From: Providencia rettgeri
GTDB lineage: Bacteria; Pseudomonadota; Gammaproteobacteria; Enterobacterales; Enterobacteriaceae
Direction: 5' to 3'
Length of the DNA stretch: 64,000 bases
Assembly: GCF_013702265.1 (NCBI RefSeq)
Contig: NZ_CP059348.1
Span: forward strand, 1,054,001-1,118,000
Every line of letters starts with the position of its first letter. Position 1 is the stretch's first letter. The position numbers and the translations under genes were made by a program. A model generated the notes under the pieces. That model saw only the letters and a list, made by a program, of their open reading frames with translations, searched no databases and had not been told where the DNA came from. Below, piece after piece: positions 16,813-25,420 of this stretch.

Positions 16813-19440
16813 TTATTGGCAATTAACATCGAATCGAATTAATGATTGCAGATCTGCATTTTCAGGTAACGAGTATGTGGCTTGGCACTGGTTTTCATCG
16901 TCATGTCCCCATTTAGCGGTTAATTCGCCAGAGGATTCGAGCCCAGATAAATAAACCTGTCCATCATCATTCACAATTGCTGTTTGGTGCCCAATCGAAA
17001 CCAAGGTGCCGAAAGGCAAGCTTTTGCCATTTTTTACGATGTGAACTAGTGCGCGAGCACCTTGGCGAGTCACAAAGTTTGCTTTGACGATAGCGCCACG
17101 AGTAGGCACCGTCGTAAGAACGCTGTTTTCAATTTCCGTCTGTTCATCTAATTCGCTGCTATCTAGTGCAATGCGATTTAAACGATATGGCGTTGCGTAA
17201 GGCTTGATGGTGTAACCGAACCAATCTGTTTTCACACCACTGGTATGTTCAACAGGAATATCGCTCGCCCCCGGTGCGGAAATTAAAATGTTAGTCTCAC
17301 CAAGGGGTTGGCTAAAAATGATACCGCCAGAGTGCAGGGTCACTGCACCAGAAATACCCGTTGAAACTTTACGGTAATCCTGACCATAGCTATAACCGAT
17401 TTGAGTATTTCCATAGCCGCCTTGGTAGGCTAAGTTGATATTCCCATCATTCCCATTACTTGATGAATACCCTTGAGCAACGTTCCAATTCAGGTTTTGC
17501 TGAGCCAGTAAACTTCCGCTTAAACTGGTCTGCTGGACTAACTCTCCTTGGTTATCGTGGTTAACACTATAAGAGGCATACATTGACGGCGCTCCTTGAG
17601 GTAACCACTTCTGTAACGGGATGGATACCGTTAAGAAAATATTCCTATCCGTTGTTTTTACGTCGTATTGATCAACATTTTTATTTAATCCATACGAGAG
17701 CGTGTAATTAATATCGCCAATCTGGCTACTTAGCCCCGACTGTATGGAAACCGAACTGCCATTTCGCTCCCAAAAACTCTGGCGGACACCGGTTAAATAA
17801 ATGGAACCAACCCCCGTTATCTTTTGTGAGATATTGGTCTGTATTCTTTCACGCTTATTATCGTAAAGATTAAAATAGTCGGTATTGTTGGTTTTCAGTT
17901 CGCCATTGGTATCAAGGGTTTCATTTTGTGATAGCCAACCAGACATCCGGTTTAGCGAGGTTTCTTGTAGGGTATAGTAGCCTCGGGTTGAGTAGCGATA
18001 CCCTGTGAGTTGGAGATTCGTGCCGGTTTCAGGGAAAGCTCGTGCGTATAGAAAACGCAGTGACTGCCCTTGATAGCGGCTCCCATCGGTTAATTGGCTA
18101 TTAGCATGGGTAATATCTGCTGAAAATGCCCCCCATGTCCCTAAGTTAAAGCCGGTACCTACCGCTCCTGCCAGATAATTTTTGGCATATTGAACGCCGC
18201 CATACAGCGTGGTTAATGAAGATGCTCCCCAGATAAGCGTCGTTTCTCCAAATTGAGTCGTATCATAGTGGCTGTTATCTGAGCGAAACTCACCGGCTGT
18301 CAGGCTATAACTCATTCGACCTTCTCGTAATAACACCGGAACAGAGGAATAAGGCACAATAAATGATTGAATATCGCCGTTAGCTTCAAGAATACTGACT
18401 TGCAAGTCACCACTCGAGCTCATGGCGTTTAAGTCGGTAATGGCAAACTCACCAGGTGCCACATTAGCTTGGTAGATTAAATAATCATTTTGGCGAATTT
18501 CAATGGTCGCATTACTGTTTGCTACACCACGGATAATCGGCGAAAACCCTTGTTGACTAGACGGATACATACTTTCATCAGTTCGCAATTGTGCGCCACG
18601 AAACGTCAGTGAATCGAAAACGGTGTTATTGGTTGAACTATCCCCTAATACTAAGCGGCTTCGCCAAGGGATGATCCCACGCTCGACATAGCTGTTGAGA
18701 TGTTGCCAGTTATTTTCTTGATTATGTTTGCTTTTATAGCTGGTCCATGTGCGGTTATCACGGTATCTCCAGCTCCCTAAATTGACGCCATTTCTTAGAT
18801 TCAAGTAGATGTTTTTACTAAAATCGTGCTGATATTGGTTATCTGTGACACCTAATGTATAGCTGGTAAATAATGCATTAATTCCTTCATCCCATTGGTT
18901 TGTTGGAATTTCATCTTTGGCTAAATTGTTTAACGCTATCTGTGGAATACTGATATTTAATTTCATTTTTGGAAAATCAAATTCAGTGCTCGCATTAGGG
19001 ATCAATTGCGCCAGAGGAATACATTGATGGTTGTCCGATTGCAGCAATGGAAGGCTATCAATATTGACTCCCAGCTCAGCCAGTTCCTGTGGCGTTAACA
19101 GTGGAATTAACCCTGTTTGGTCTGCTACGAATTTAGGTAATTTGTCATCATGTTTTTGGCAATCTTGTGCTTTGACAAAGGTAATATTTCTTCTGTACTT
19201 GAGATTGCCATTCAATGAAACATCAACGTCATAGGTTCCGGGTAATTGTGAACCTTGGCTTTCGAAAGTACTTAAATCAGCAATATGCTCTGAATCGATA
19301 GAGATCAAAGAAGGTGGAAAATAGTAGTTTTCTCCCTCTTGGGCATGAGAGCTTGGTATTACAAAAAGGCAGATAAATAAGTATGAGGGTCTCAAATGGT
19401 TATTGATGATTTTTTTGTATTTTTTTAGTGAAACGAACAT
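16813..19440 (-). CDS. Fimbrial outer-membrane usher (ordinary operon)
   Basis: About 875 aa from ATG 19440 (MFVSLKK), which has AAGG 7 bp upstream; a farther ATG at 19458 lacks one. FimD/PapC type: signal peptide ending SSHA, N-terminal domain with QLPGTYDVDVSLNG, barrel, and plug with the hallmark ATIEIRQNDYLIYQANVAPG then FAITDLNAMSSSGDLQVSI. C-terminal domains follow with ARALVHIVKNGKSLPFGTLV and a final Cys pair (ENQCQATYSL; FDVNCQ). It exports subunits handed over by the chaperone at 19481-20191. Its C-terminal AKWG phrase is standard for the family. Confidence 0.95.
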   Translation of the reverse strand: MFVSLKKYKKIINNHLRPSYLFICLFVIPSSHAQEGENYYFPPSLISIDSEHIADLSTFESQGSQLPGTYDVDVSLNGNLKYRRNITFVKAQDCQKHDDKLPKFVADQTGLIPLLTPQELAELGVNIDSLPLLQSDNHQCIPLAQLIPNASTEFDFPKMKLNISIPQIALNNLAKDEIPTNQWDEGINALFTSYTLGVTDNQYQHDFSKNIYLNLRNGVNLGSWRYRDNRTWTSYKSKHNQENNWQHLNSYVERGIIPWRSRLVLGDSSTNNTVFDSLTFRGAQLRTDESMYPSSQQGFSPIIRGVANSNATIEIRQNDYLIYQANVAPGEFAITDLNAMSSSGDLQVSILEANGDIQSFIVPYSSVPVLLREGRMSYSLTAGEFRSDNSHYDTTQFGETTLIWGASSLTTLYGGVQYAKNYLAGAVGTGFNLGTWGAFSADITHANSQLTDGSRYQGQSLRFLYARAFPETGTNLQLTGYRYSTRGYYTLQETSLNRMSGWLSQNETLDTNGELKTNNTDYFNLYDNKRERIQTNISQKITGVGSIYLTGVRQSFWERNGSSVSIQSGLSSQIGDINYTLSYGLNKNVDQYDVKTTDRNIFLTVSIPLQKWLPQGAPSMYASYSVNHDNQGELVQQTSLSGSLLAQQNLNWNVAQGYSSSNGNDGNINLAYQGGYGNTQIGYSYGQDYRKVSTGISGAVTLHSGGIIFSQPLGETNILISAPGASDIPVEHTSGVKTDWFGYTIKPYATPYRLNRIALDSSELDEQTEIENSVLTTVPTRGAIVKANFVTRQGARALVHIVKNGKSLPFGTLVSIGHQTAIVNDDGQVYLSGLESSGELTAKWGHDDENQCQATYSLPENADLQSLIRFDVNCQ

Positions 19441-19480
19441 AGAAAACCTTATTCCCATTTGAAATAAAATAGATTAATTC

Positions 19481-20191
19481 TTAATTGAAAATGGCTGGTT
19501 TTGGCGAAGTGATCCCACCAAAGTCATTAATTGAACTAAACATCAGTTTACTGGTGTCAAATCCTGCTGGTGCATTAACCTCAATATGACTAAATGGCGC
19601 GATCATCGTTGATGGTAATTCATTATTTCCTGAACGAAGGTCAGTTAAGGTCATGTAATACGGTGATGGATTTGATATTTTAATTTTCTGGTTATCAATC
19701 TTGCTAAATCGGATAAGGTTTTCAGCTTCCTTTGGTGTGATTTTTAATCCTTTTGGTCTAACAAAAAGTTTAACTCGAGTTACAGCGGCAAGGATTAATG
19801 CATTCTTATCAGCTAATTCATTTCGATCAATGGATGGAATGGCTTTTACATTAAAATAAAATAGCGATTCTTTATCTTTCGCTAATTGTTCACCCGCATA
19901 AACTAGTCGAATGGTATTTTCATTTTTTGGTGCACTAGTAAATAAAGGTGGCGTGGAAATAAAATCGCTTATTTTATTTCCTTTGGAGTCCTCAATCCAA
20001 GTTTGAACTAGAAAAGCTGATTTATCTGAGGTATTTCGAATACTGGTAGTAATTTGCTTACTTTCTTGCGGGTAAATAATTCGGGTACTATCAAGTGTAA
20101 TTCCACCCGCTAAACAAAGTGAAGAAAAACCAAAATAGAATAGTGAAACCAGCCATTGATAATAATGACTTGCTTTAGGTAACGAAAACAT
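19481..20191 (-). CDS. Periplasmic fimbrial chaperone (ordinary operon)
   Basis: 236-aa PapD-type chaperone. Signal peptide to about residue 29 (SSLCLAG), then GITLDSTRIIYPQESKQITT, the canonical first strands, and NTSDKSAFLVQTWIED. The G1-strand signature is in FTSAPKNENTIRLVYAGEQL and FYFNVKAIPSI, followed by RVKLFVRPKGL at the interdomain hinge. GGAG lies upstream of the ATG. It stabilises subunits in the periplasm and delivers them to the usher immediately downstream (40 bp between the two frames). Confidence 0.95.
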   Translation of the reverse strand: MFSLPKASHYYQWLVSLFYFGFSSLCLAGGITLDSTRIIYPQESKQITTSIRNTSDKSAFLVQTWIEDSKGNKISDFISTPPLFTSAPKNENTIRLVYAGEQLAKDKESLFYFNVKAIPSIDRNELADKNALILAAVTRVKLFVRPKGLKITPKEAENLIRFSKIDNQKIKISNPSPYYMTLTDLRSGNNELPSTMIAPFSHIEVNAPAGFDTSKLMFSSINDFGGITSPKPAIFN

Positions 20192-20250
20192 AAAAACTCC
20201 GGATATAAATAATGCGCACCCGCTATGACACGGGTGCTAAGACAGAAATA

Positions 20251-20832
20251 TTACTGATAAGTAATCGTGAACTTGGCAGATGCGTTAGCAGAACCCGCAG
20301 TCACTTCATTTGCTAATGCGATGTACTGTGCTTGGAAGCGTAATGTACTGTCACCTTCATTCAGCTTAATAGCATCCGTTGCTTTTGAGCCATTAACAGT
20401 TACTAACTTGTTGTTTTGTAAAATTTGGATACCCACGCCAGTTGCGGTTGTTTGCCCACTTTGAGATGCTACTGGAGCAAGGATTTTTTCTTCGTTAAGA
20501 ATGGTAGTACCATCAAAAGTCAGAGAGGCGTTTTTAAATGTTTCAGTTGCACATCCGGTTAATTTAATATCAAAACCAACAGGTGATGACACCGAATCTT
20601 TGCCATCAAAACCATCTTGGCGGTATTGACCTAAATTAACTGTTTGTGAAGCATCGTCGTTATCAATAACACAAGGTGTGTTCACAATTGTACCAGTAAA
20701 ATTAACAATACCACCGCCAACAGTCACTGGAGCTAATTCTTCTGGAGCACTAGGACCTTCTTCTGCTGCAAATACATTTGCAGATAAAGCTAGAGAGATA
20801 GGTAATGCGATAGCGATTAACTTAAGTTTCAT
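20251..20832 (-). CDS. Major fimbrial subunit (type-1 pilin family)
   Basis: About 193 aa from ATG 20832; the ATG 15 bp earlier has no ribosome site. Signal peptide MKLKLIAIALPISLALSANVFA. The mature domain starts after an acidic, proline-containing stretch (EEGPSAPEELAPV), then GGGIVNFTGTIVNTPCVID with the first Cys, and LTGCATETFKNASLTF with the second. It ends NASAKFTITYQ with the conserved penultimate Tyr of the donor strand. Structural unit of the fibre. First structural gene of the minus-strand operon, downstream of its own MrpJ-like gene. Confidence 0.93.
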   Translation of the reverse strand: MKLKLIAIALPISLALSANVFAAEEGPSAPEELAPVTVGGGIVNFTGTIVNTPCVIDNDDASQTVNLGQYRQDGFDGKDSVSSPVGFDIKLTGCATETFKNASLTFDGTTILNEEKILAPVASQSGQTTATGVGIQILQNNKLVTVNGSKATDAIKLNEGDSTLRFQAQYIALANEVTAGSANASAKFTITYQ

Positions 20833-20924
20833 TATATTACTTTCCATTAGATAAAATTTTAAAAGGGTTTATTTCTTGTTTGGTGCTTGCATTCAAAATA
20901 AAGCATGCACTCCGAAAAATACAT

Positions 20925-21224
20925 TTATGTATTTTTGAGATTGCCTACATGAATTACACCGTCTGTTTCTAGCTCATCAATTAGCAAATTGAAAAGTCTA
21001 TTTTGTTCTGGCTTTATTACCTTGCTACTGAATTCATCGAAGGGGATGTTTAATACATTTAAAAGTCTTAAAATATTTTCAATACTTAATGTCGATATTC
21101 CTCTTTCATATCTTGATATTTGTTGCTGACTGATTGATATTAATGATGCTAATTCTTTTTCAGATAATCCTTTGCTTATCCTTGCATTTCTAATAAATAT
21201 TCCTATTTTTTCATTTAGTTTCAT
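20925..21224 (-). CDS. MrpJ-like XRE-family regulator (5' end of ordinary fimbrial operon)
   Basis: 99-aa helix-turn-helix protein, first in the minus-strand fimbrial cluster and 92 bp upstream of the major subunit gene. HTH about residues 8-62: IRNARISKGLSEKELASLIS, then ISQQQISRYERGISTLSIE, then ILRLLNVLNIPFDEFSSK. The ISQQQ-ISRYERG pattern is that of MrpJ and its paralogues. It is related to the regulator at 14923-15264, but with a short N-terminus and a different tail. MrpJ proteins usually sit at the 3' end; the 5' position would let it act also as an operon-specific autoregulator. Its targets are unknown. Confidence 0.82.
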   Translation of the reverse strand: MKLNEKIGIFIRNARISKGLSEKELASLISISQQQISRYERGISTLSIENILRLLNVLNIPFDEFSSKVIKPEQNRLFNLLIDELETDGVIHVGNLKNT

Positions 21225-21693
21225 TATATTGATAATTAGTTAATTACCTAGGTTGGTTAAATATGAGTTGTATAATTGGATGATTTCAAAACGAGGCGAA
21301 TTGTAGATAGGTTAAATAATGATGTAAATACTCAAAATATGATGAAATATAATGTTACATTCAAAAGAAATAAAAAACCTAGAATATCGGCTAGTAAATT
21401 ACTCTTTTTATGAGTTAAATTTTAAGTTAAATAAAATAATTTTTTGATAATGACGTAGATCAATAAATAAAATCTATTTATTAATCCTGAAATGAAACAA
21501 AATGATACAATATATAATATTTGCTTTCATTTTGCTCTTTTGATTACTCAATATGAGAGTTTTTATGGTGTACAGTATTGCGGTGTCGTTTGTTTTTATA
21601 AAGAAATAAACTATTCAAATTTTAATTAATACAATACATTAGATGAAAATTAACAGTTGTAAGTAAGTATTTTTCGTTAATTAAATGAAAACA
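21225..21693. other. AT-rich intergenic region upstream of the minus fimbrial operon
   Basis: About 470 bp with no gene. It presumably carries the promoter of the regulator-fimbrial operon. A weak inverted repeat CAAAATGA (21498-21505) / TCATTTTG (21537-21544) is the only symmetry noticed. No recombinase gene and no long inverted repeats typical of a fim/mrp invertible switch were found. Confidence 0.6.
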
Positions 21694-21730
21694 AAATCCC
21701 CACGGATTAAATAATGTAGAGTGGGGATTT
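21694..21730 (-). terminator. Rho-independent terminator of azoR
   Basis: Perfect 10-bp stem AAATCCCCAC (21694-21703) / GTGGGGATTT (21721-21730). Read leftward it runs into TTTTGTTTTC, 16 bp after the azoR stop codon. Confidence 0.8.
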
Positions 21731-21745
21731 ATTTAATTATGAAAC

Positions 21746-22345
21746 TTAATGATGAATGAGAAGCATTAATTGTTGTTGAGCTTTGGCGAGTCCTGCCTCA
21801 TAACCTTCGGGTTTCATATCTAAACCTTCTGCATAGACAAACTGAACATCGTTAATACCCATTAACCCTAATACAGAGTTTAAATAAGGGGTAATTGCAT
21901 CGGTCTCTTGCCCATAATGAATGCCGCCTCGAGCACTAAACACCAGCGCTTTGACATTTTCTACTAACCCCAGTGGGTAGGTTTCGGTATAGCGAAAAGT
22001 TTCTCTAGCACGAACTACTAAATCAAACCAATTTTTCAATTCAGTTGGTACATTGAGATTGTACATTGGCGCACCAAGGAGAAGTAAGTCACTCTCTTTA
22101 AGCTCTGCAATCAGTTGGTCAGAAAGCTCTGCTGTATTTTTTAAATCAGGATTGCTAATTTCCGCGCCTCTTAATGCTGCGAAACGGGCTTGATTGAGAA
22201 CGGGTAATGGGTTTTCCGCCACATCACGTTCGATAACACAGTCTTGATAGCCTTGGGCTTTACGTTCATCCAGATATTGCTGAATTAAGGTATTGGTTTG
22301 CGATTGTGCACCGTTAATACTGGATTTGATAACTAAAATTTTCAT
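21746..22345 (-). CDS. azoR: FMN-dependent NADH-azoreductase
   Basis: 199 aa from ATG 22345 with AAGGAA upstream; the reading frame extends further 5' but overlaps the divergent regulator. Flavodoxin-like fold of the AzoR/NQO family: MKILVIKSSINGAQSQT forms the phosphate-binding loop for FMN. LLLGAPMYNLNVPTELKNW (about 88-106) and FSARGGIHYG (about 140-149) are the usual flavin- and quinone-contact segments. It reduces quinones and azo compounds in the cytoplasm. The LysR-type gene starts 103 bp away in the other direction and very likely controls it. Confidence 0.93.
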   Translation of the reverse strand: MKILVIKSSINGAQSQTNTLIQQYLDERKAQGYQDCVIERDVAENPLPVLNQARFAALRGAEISNPDLKNTAELSDQLIAELKESDLLLLGAPMYNLNVPTELKNWFDLVVRARETFRYTETYPLGLVENVKALVFSARGGIHYGQETDAITPYLNSVLGLMGINDVQFVYAEGLDMKPEGYEAGLAKAQQQLMLLIHH

Positions 22346-22357
22346 CGAATTGTTCCT

Positions 22358-22401
22358 TATCAACTTAGGATGTGGCCAGTATATCTGGCTTGATAAGTTG
22401 A
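22358..22401. promoter_or_regulatory. Nested dyads in the azoR/LysR divergent promoter
   Basis: TCAACTTA (22360-22367) pairs with TAAGTTGA (22394-22401), and inside it GCCAG (22375-22379) pairs with CTGGC (22385-22389). The location between divergent azoR and its LysR-type neighbour suggests the LysR binding region. Confidence 0.55.
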
Positions 22402-22448
22402 CAATGAGTGATATTCTTTCCTTATATTGTTTCCAATCGAGCACCAAT

Positions 22449-23360
22449 ATGAACAAGTTAGATTTGAACTGTTTACCTATTTTTATTGCTGTGGTTGAAA
22501 GCGGAAATTTTACCGCGGCATCTGAACGGCTACATGTAACGCGTTCAGCAGTGAGCAAAAGTATTTCGCGTTTAGAAAATAGCCTAGGCGTTTCATTGTT
22601 TCAGCGGACTACCCGTCAGCAAACATTAACAGATGATGGAATGGTACTTTATGAATATGCGAGTCATGCGCTGAATTCTCTGCAAGAAGCGTCAAATTTC
22701 TTGGAAAGTGGCAAACGTAATGTTGAAGGGAAAGTCTGTATTACCGCGCCTCGGCTATTGGGAAACTTATATGTTGTCCCGCTGCTGATTGAGTTAATGA
22801 GCCTTTACCCTAAATTGGAAATTGAGACGTTATTGAATGACCGGAATGTGGATTTACAGCAAGAAGGGGTTCATGTTGCAGTGCGAGTGGGGCAACTGGC
22901 TGATTCAAACCAATTGATTGCACATGAAATTGGCCACCATAAAATGATTTTTTGTGCCTCCCCCGATTATTTAACGGCAAATGGTACGCCGACAGCACTT
23001 TCAGAATTAGAAAAGCATCAACTTATAGCCTACACACAAGGCGGACACATTTTGCCTTGGCAAGTGTATGACAGAGCTCAGCAAGAGCACCGCTATTTAC
23101 CCACCAGTAAATTGGTTATGGACGATATGCAAACAATTATGTTGGCGGCAATTCAAGGGGCGGGAATTGCGTATTTACCACAGTGGTTGGTGCAAGAAAA
23201 AATAGACTCGGGGCAGCTTGTTGAGGTTTTATCTGACTATCAAAGTGTTCGTTACCCAATTTCTGTCGTGTGGGTCGCAACGTCCTTTCTACCGCTAAAA
23301 ATAAGAGTGGTTATCGATGCGATTCGTGAAAAGTTAGCCTTAAATTTAAGGTCAGAATAG
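22449..23360 (+). CDS. LysR-family regulator, probable azoR regulator
   Basis: 303 aa from ATG 22449; the reading frame runs further upstream into azoR, but the protein MNKLDLNCLPIFIAVVESGN starts as LysR proteins normally do. Winged HTH at about 5-63 with FTAASERLHVTRSAVSKSIS as the recognition segment and LGVSLFQRTTR. The effector domain begins GKVCITAPRLLGN near residue 95. Divergent orientation from azoR is the standard arrangement for a LysR protein and its target. The ligand is unknown, perhaps a quinone or other electrophile. Confidence 0.9.
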   Translation: MNKLDLNCLPIFIAVVESGNFTAASERLHVTRSAVSKSISRLENSLGVSLFQRTTRQQTLTDDGMVLYEYASHALNSLQEASNFLESGKRNVEGKVCITAPRLLGNLYVVPLLIELMSLYPKLEIETLLNDRNVDLQQEGVHVAVRVGQLADSNQLIAHEIGHHKMIFCASPDYLTANGTPTALSELEKHQLIAYTQGGHILPWQVYDRAQQEHRYLPTSKLVMDDMQTIMLAAIQGAGIAYLPQWLVQEKIDSGQLVEVLSDYQSVRYPISVVWVATSFLPLKIRVVIDAIREKLALNLRSE

Positions 23361-23566
23361 TGAAATTATAAACAGTGAGCCTCTTCACAATGTGAGGGTT
23401 TTTATTGAACATGCCTTGCTCTTGGTGAAATTTTAATTCTATATTCGTTATATGTTATGAAATTTAATTTCTTTGTGGTTGTAAAGAATACTGTCATAAC
23501 GATTCCGTTATAAAAAACACCATGATGTTATTCGCACATTATAAAACCGATAAAGTGAGGCAAGGC

Positions 23567-24259
23567 ATGAAATTAACCACCCTATTTGCAGCAACAACCT
23601 TGTTAGTGACCGCCAGTGTAGCGGCAAAAGAGTACCCCATTCATCATACTGTGCAGATTAATTCCCTTGAAGATGCTCAAAAAGCAGCGGTTTGGGAGCA
23701 GGCTGAAGTGCTCACTGACTTTATCTATCCGTGGGAAAATGAGACACCACCAAAAACCGATTTCCGTGCATTATGGAGCGATAATGCGCTCTATTTTCGC
23801 TTTATTGCGGATGATAAAGACATTCAGCTAGGCAAAGACGCTGATAAAGATCAGGTGGTATTGGGCTCAGATCGCGTGGAATTATTCTTTGCAACCAGCC
23901 CTGAATTAAAACCTTATTACACGGCTGAAATGGATCCATCAGGTCGTACATTTGATGCGAAAGCCAATTTTTACCGCGAAGTGGATCCAAGCTGGAATTG
24001 GCAAACACTGAAAACGGTTGGGCAAATTACCCCTGAAGGTTATGTGTTAACGGGGAAAATCGATCTGGATGAATTCACTAAACTGAATCTTTGGCAAGAT
24101 AATGACAAGAAAACCTTGATGTGCGCCATTCTGCGCGGCGAGTTTAGTGCTGGTGAGCCTAAGCAAGTGCGTAAGTGGATCAGTTGGATCAAGCCAGATT
24201 CAGTGAAGCCAGACTTCCATATCCCTTCCGCTTTCGGAAGCTGTAAGCTCGTCAAATAA
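23567..24259 (+). CDS. Secreted CBM9-like carbohydrate-binding protein
   Basis: 230 aa from ATG 23567 (AGG upstream); an earlier ATG at 23522 would bury the signal peptide. Sec signal MKLTTLFAATTLLVTASVAA then KEYPIHH. The rest resembles a family-9 carbohydrate-binding domain: WEQAEVLTDFIYPW, an acidic-aromatic strand ALWSDNALYFRFIADDKDI, SDRVELFF, a PYYTAEMDPSGRTFDA strand, and VLTGKIDLDEF. There is no catalytic domain. It stands just before murQPR on the same strand (gap 187 bp), so it may bind a cell-wall saccharide in the periplasm; that link is inference. Confidence 0.72.
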   Translation: MKLTTLFAATTLLVTASVAAKEYPIHHTVQINSLEDAQKAAVWEQAEVLTDFIYPWENETPPKTDFRALWSDNALYFRFIADDKDIQLGKDADKDQVVLGSDRVELFFATSPELKPYYTAEMDPSGRTFDAKANFYREVDPSWNWQTLKTVGQITPEGYVLTGKIDLDEFTKLNLWQDNDKKTLMCAILRGEFSAGEPKQVRKWISWIKPDSVKPDFHIPSAFGSCKLVK

Positions 24260-24266
24260 CCCTCAT

Positions 24267-24309
24267 CCGGTGGTAGCCTTAAACGGTTTATAACGTTGCC
24301 ACCGGTTCT
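24267..24309 (+). terminator. Possible terminator after the CBM9 gene
   Basis: CCGGTGG (24267-24273) pairs with CCACCGG (24299-24305) across a 25-nt loop, followed by TTCTTTC. It starts only 8 bp after the stop codon. The loop is long and the T-run weak. Confidence 0.4.
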
Positions 24310-24351
24310 TTCACACTTTTTCATGTTGTTGTTGTGAGACCAGTCACGTAA

Positions 24352-24380
24352 ATCATCACAAGTGAATAACTTGTTATGAT
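24352..24380. promoter_or_regulatory. Operator candidate upstream of murQ
   Basis: ATCATCACAAGT and ACTTGTTATGAT are reverse complements at 11 of 12 positions with a 5-bp spacer. They lie 66 bp upstream of the murQ start codon. This is the expected place for the RpiR-type MurR repressor to bind. Confidence 0.6.
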
Positions 24381-24446
24381 TAGGATTGAAATTAAAATTC
24401 ATAGATAGTATTTTTTAATGAAATATAGTTTCAGTTGAGGTGTGCC

Positions 24447-25367
24447 ATGTCAGTAACCGAAAATACGCTTAGTGATTGTTTGAACAATGAACTTAACCAG
24501 GACACATTGCAGTTTTCTCGCTTAGATACCTTATCGATGTTAACGGTGATCAATCAGGCTGATAGCACGGTCGCAACGGCATTGCAGTCTGTGCTGCCGG
24601 AACTCGCCAATGTGGTAGATGTGATTGCGGATCGTTTAAAACAAGGCGGGCGGATCTTTTATGTGGGTGCTGGCACCAGTGGGCGACTGGCAGTATTAGA
24701 CAGTGCAGAGTGCCCACCAACATTTGGTACATCGCCAGAAATGGTGCAATCGATTATTGCGGGCGGTCATTCAGCTATGTTGAAAGCCGTTGAAAATATT
24801 GAAGACTCAACGGAAGCGTCGGTGAAAGAGCTACAGGTACGCGGCGCAACGGAAAAAGATGTGATTATCGGCATTGCGGCAAGTGGACGAACGCCATTTA
24901 CCCTAGCTGCGATTGAATATGGTAATCAAATCGGGGCATTAACCGTGGGGGTAACCACCCGTGGACACGGTTTGCTCAGTGATTTAGCGCAGTATGCCAT
25001 TGCGCCGGATGTGGGGGCGGAAGTACTTTCTGGCTCCACGCGCATGAAAAGCGGGACTGCACAGAAAATGATTTTAGGCATGCTAAGCACCTGTGTCATG
25101 GGGCGCTTAGGGCGAATTCATACCAATTTAATGGTCGATGTGATGGCGAGTAATATTAAATTACTGCGTCGTGCTGAACGTATTGTAGGGGAAGTGTGCG
25201 GGATTGATGTAGACACTGCAGCAGCATTATTGAAGCAAGTGGATTACCACCCGCGTCGTGCCATTTTAATGAATGAATTGAATATTACTGCACAACAAGC
25301 GACAGAGATTGTTCAGCGCAACCCGAATACCAGCTTGGATTCGATGCTAAACAGTCACAGTGAATAG
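24447..25367 (+). CDS. murQ: N-acetylmuramic acid 6-phosphate etherase
   Basis: 306 aa from ATG 24447 with GAGG 7 bp upstream. MurQ cleaves the lactyl ether of MurNAc-6-phosphate to GlcNAc-6-phosphate and D-lactate in the cytoplasm. SIS-domain phosphosugar site: GRIFYVGAGTSGRLAVLDSA (about 68-87) then ECPPTFGTSPEMV, which is nearly identical to the family signature. The second SIS half has IGIAASGRTPF and GSTRMKSGTAQKM. First of a collinear murQ-murP-murR set, so MurNAc taken up by the PTS enters amino-sugar catabolism. Confidence 0.95.
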   Translation: MSVTENTLSDCLNNELNQDTLQFSRLDTLSMLTVINQADSTVATALQSVLPELANVVDVIADRLKQGGRIFYVGAGTSGRLAVLDSAECPPTFGTSPEMVQSIIAGGHSAMLKAVENIEDSTEASVKELQVRGATEKDVIIGIAASGRTPFTLAAIEYGNQIGALTVGVTTRGHGLLSDLAQYAIAPDVGAEVLSGSTRMKSGTAQKMILGMLSTCVMGRLGRIHTNLMVDVMASNIKLLRRAERIVGEVCGIDVDTAAALLKQVDYHPRRAILMNELNITAQQATEIVQRNPNTSLDSMLNSHSE

Positions 25368-25420
25368 CGTAAAACATAACATAAACAGAGTCATAACTCA
25401 GTCGACACCGGGGAAATCCT

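Noticed and set aside
9642..21224. Single large fimbrial operon
   Set aside because: The two halves are on opposite strands and separated by a terminator at 15331-15356; each has its own chaperone and usher.
20833..21745. fim/mrp-type invertible promoter switch
   Set aside because: No pair of long inverted repeats around the promoter and no recombinase gene in the window.
23522..23566. ATG 23522 as start of the CBM9-like protein
   Set aside because: It would place 15 polar residues ahead of a good signal peptide; ATG 23567 has AGG upstream.
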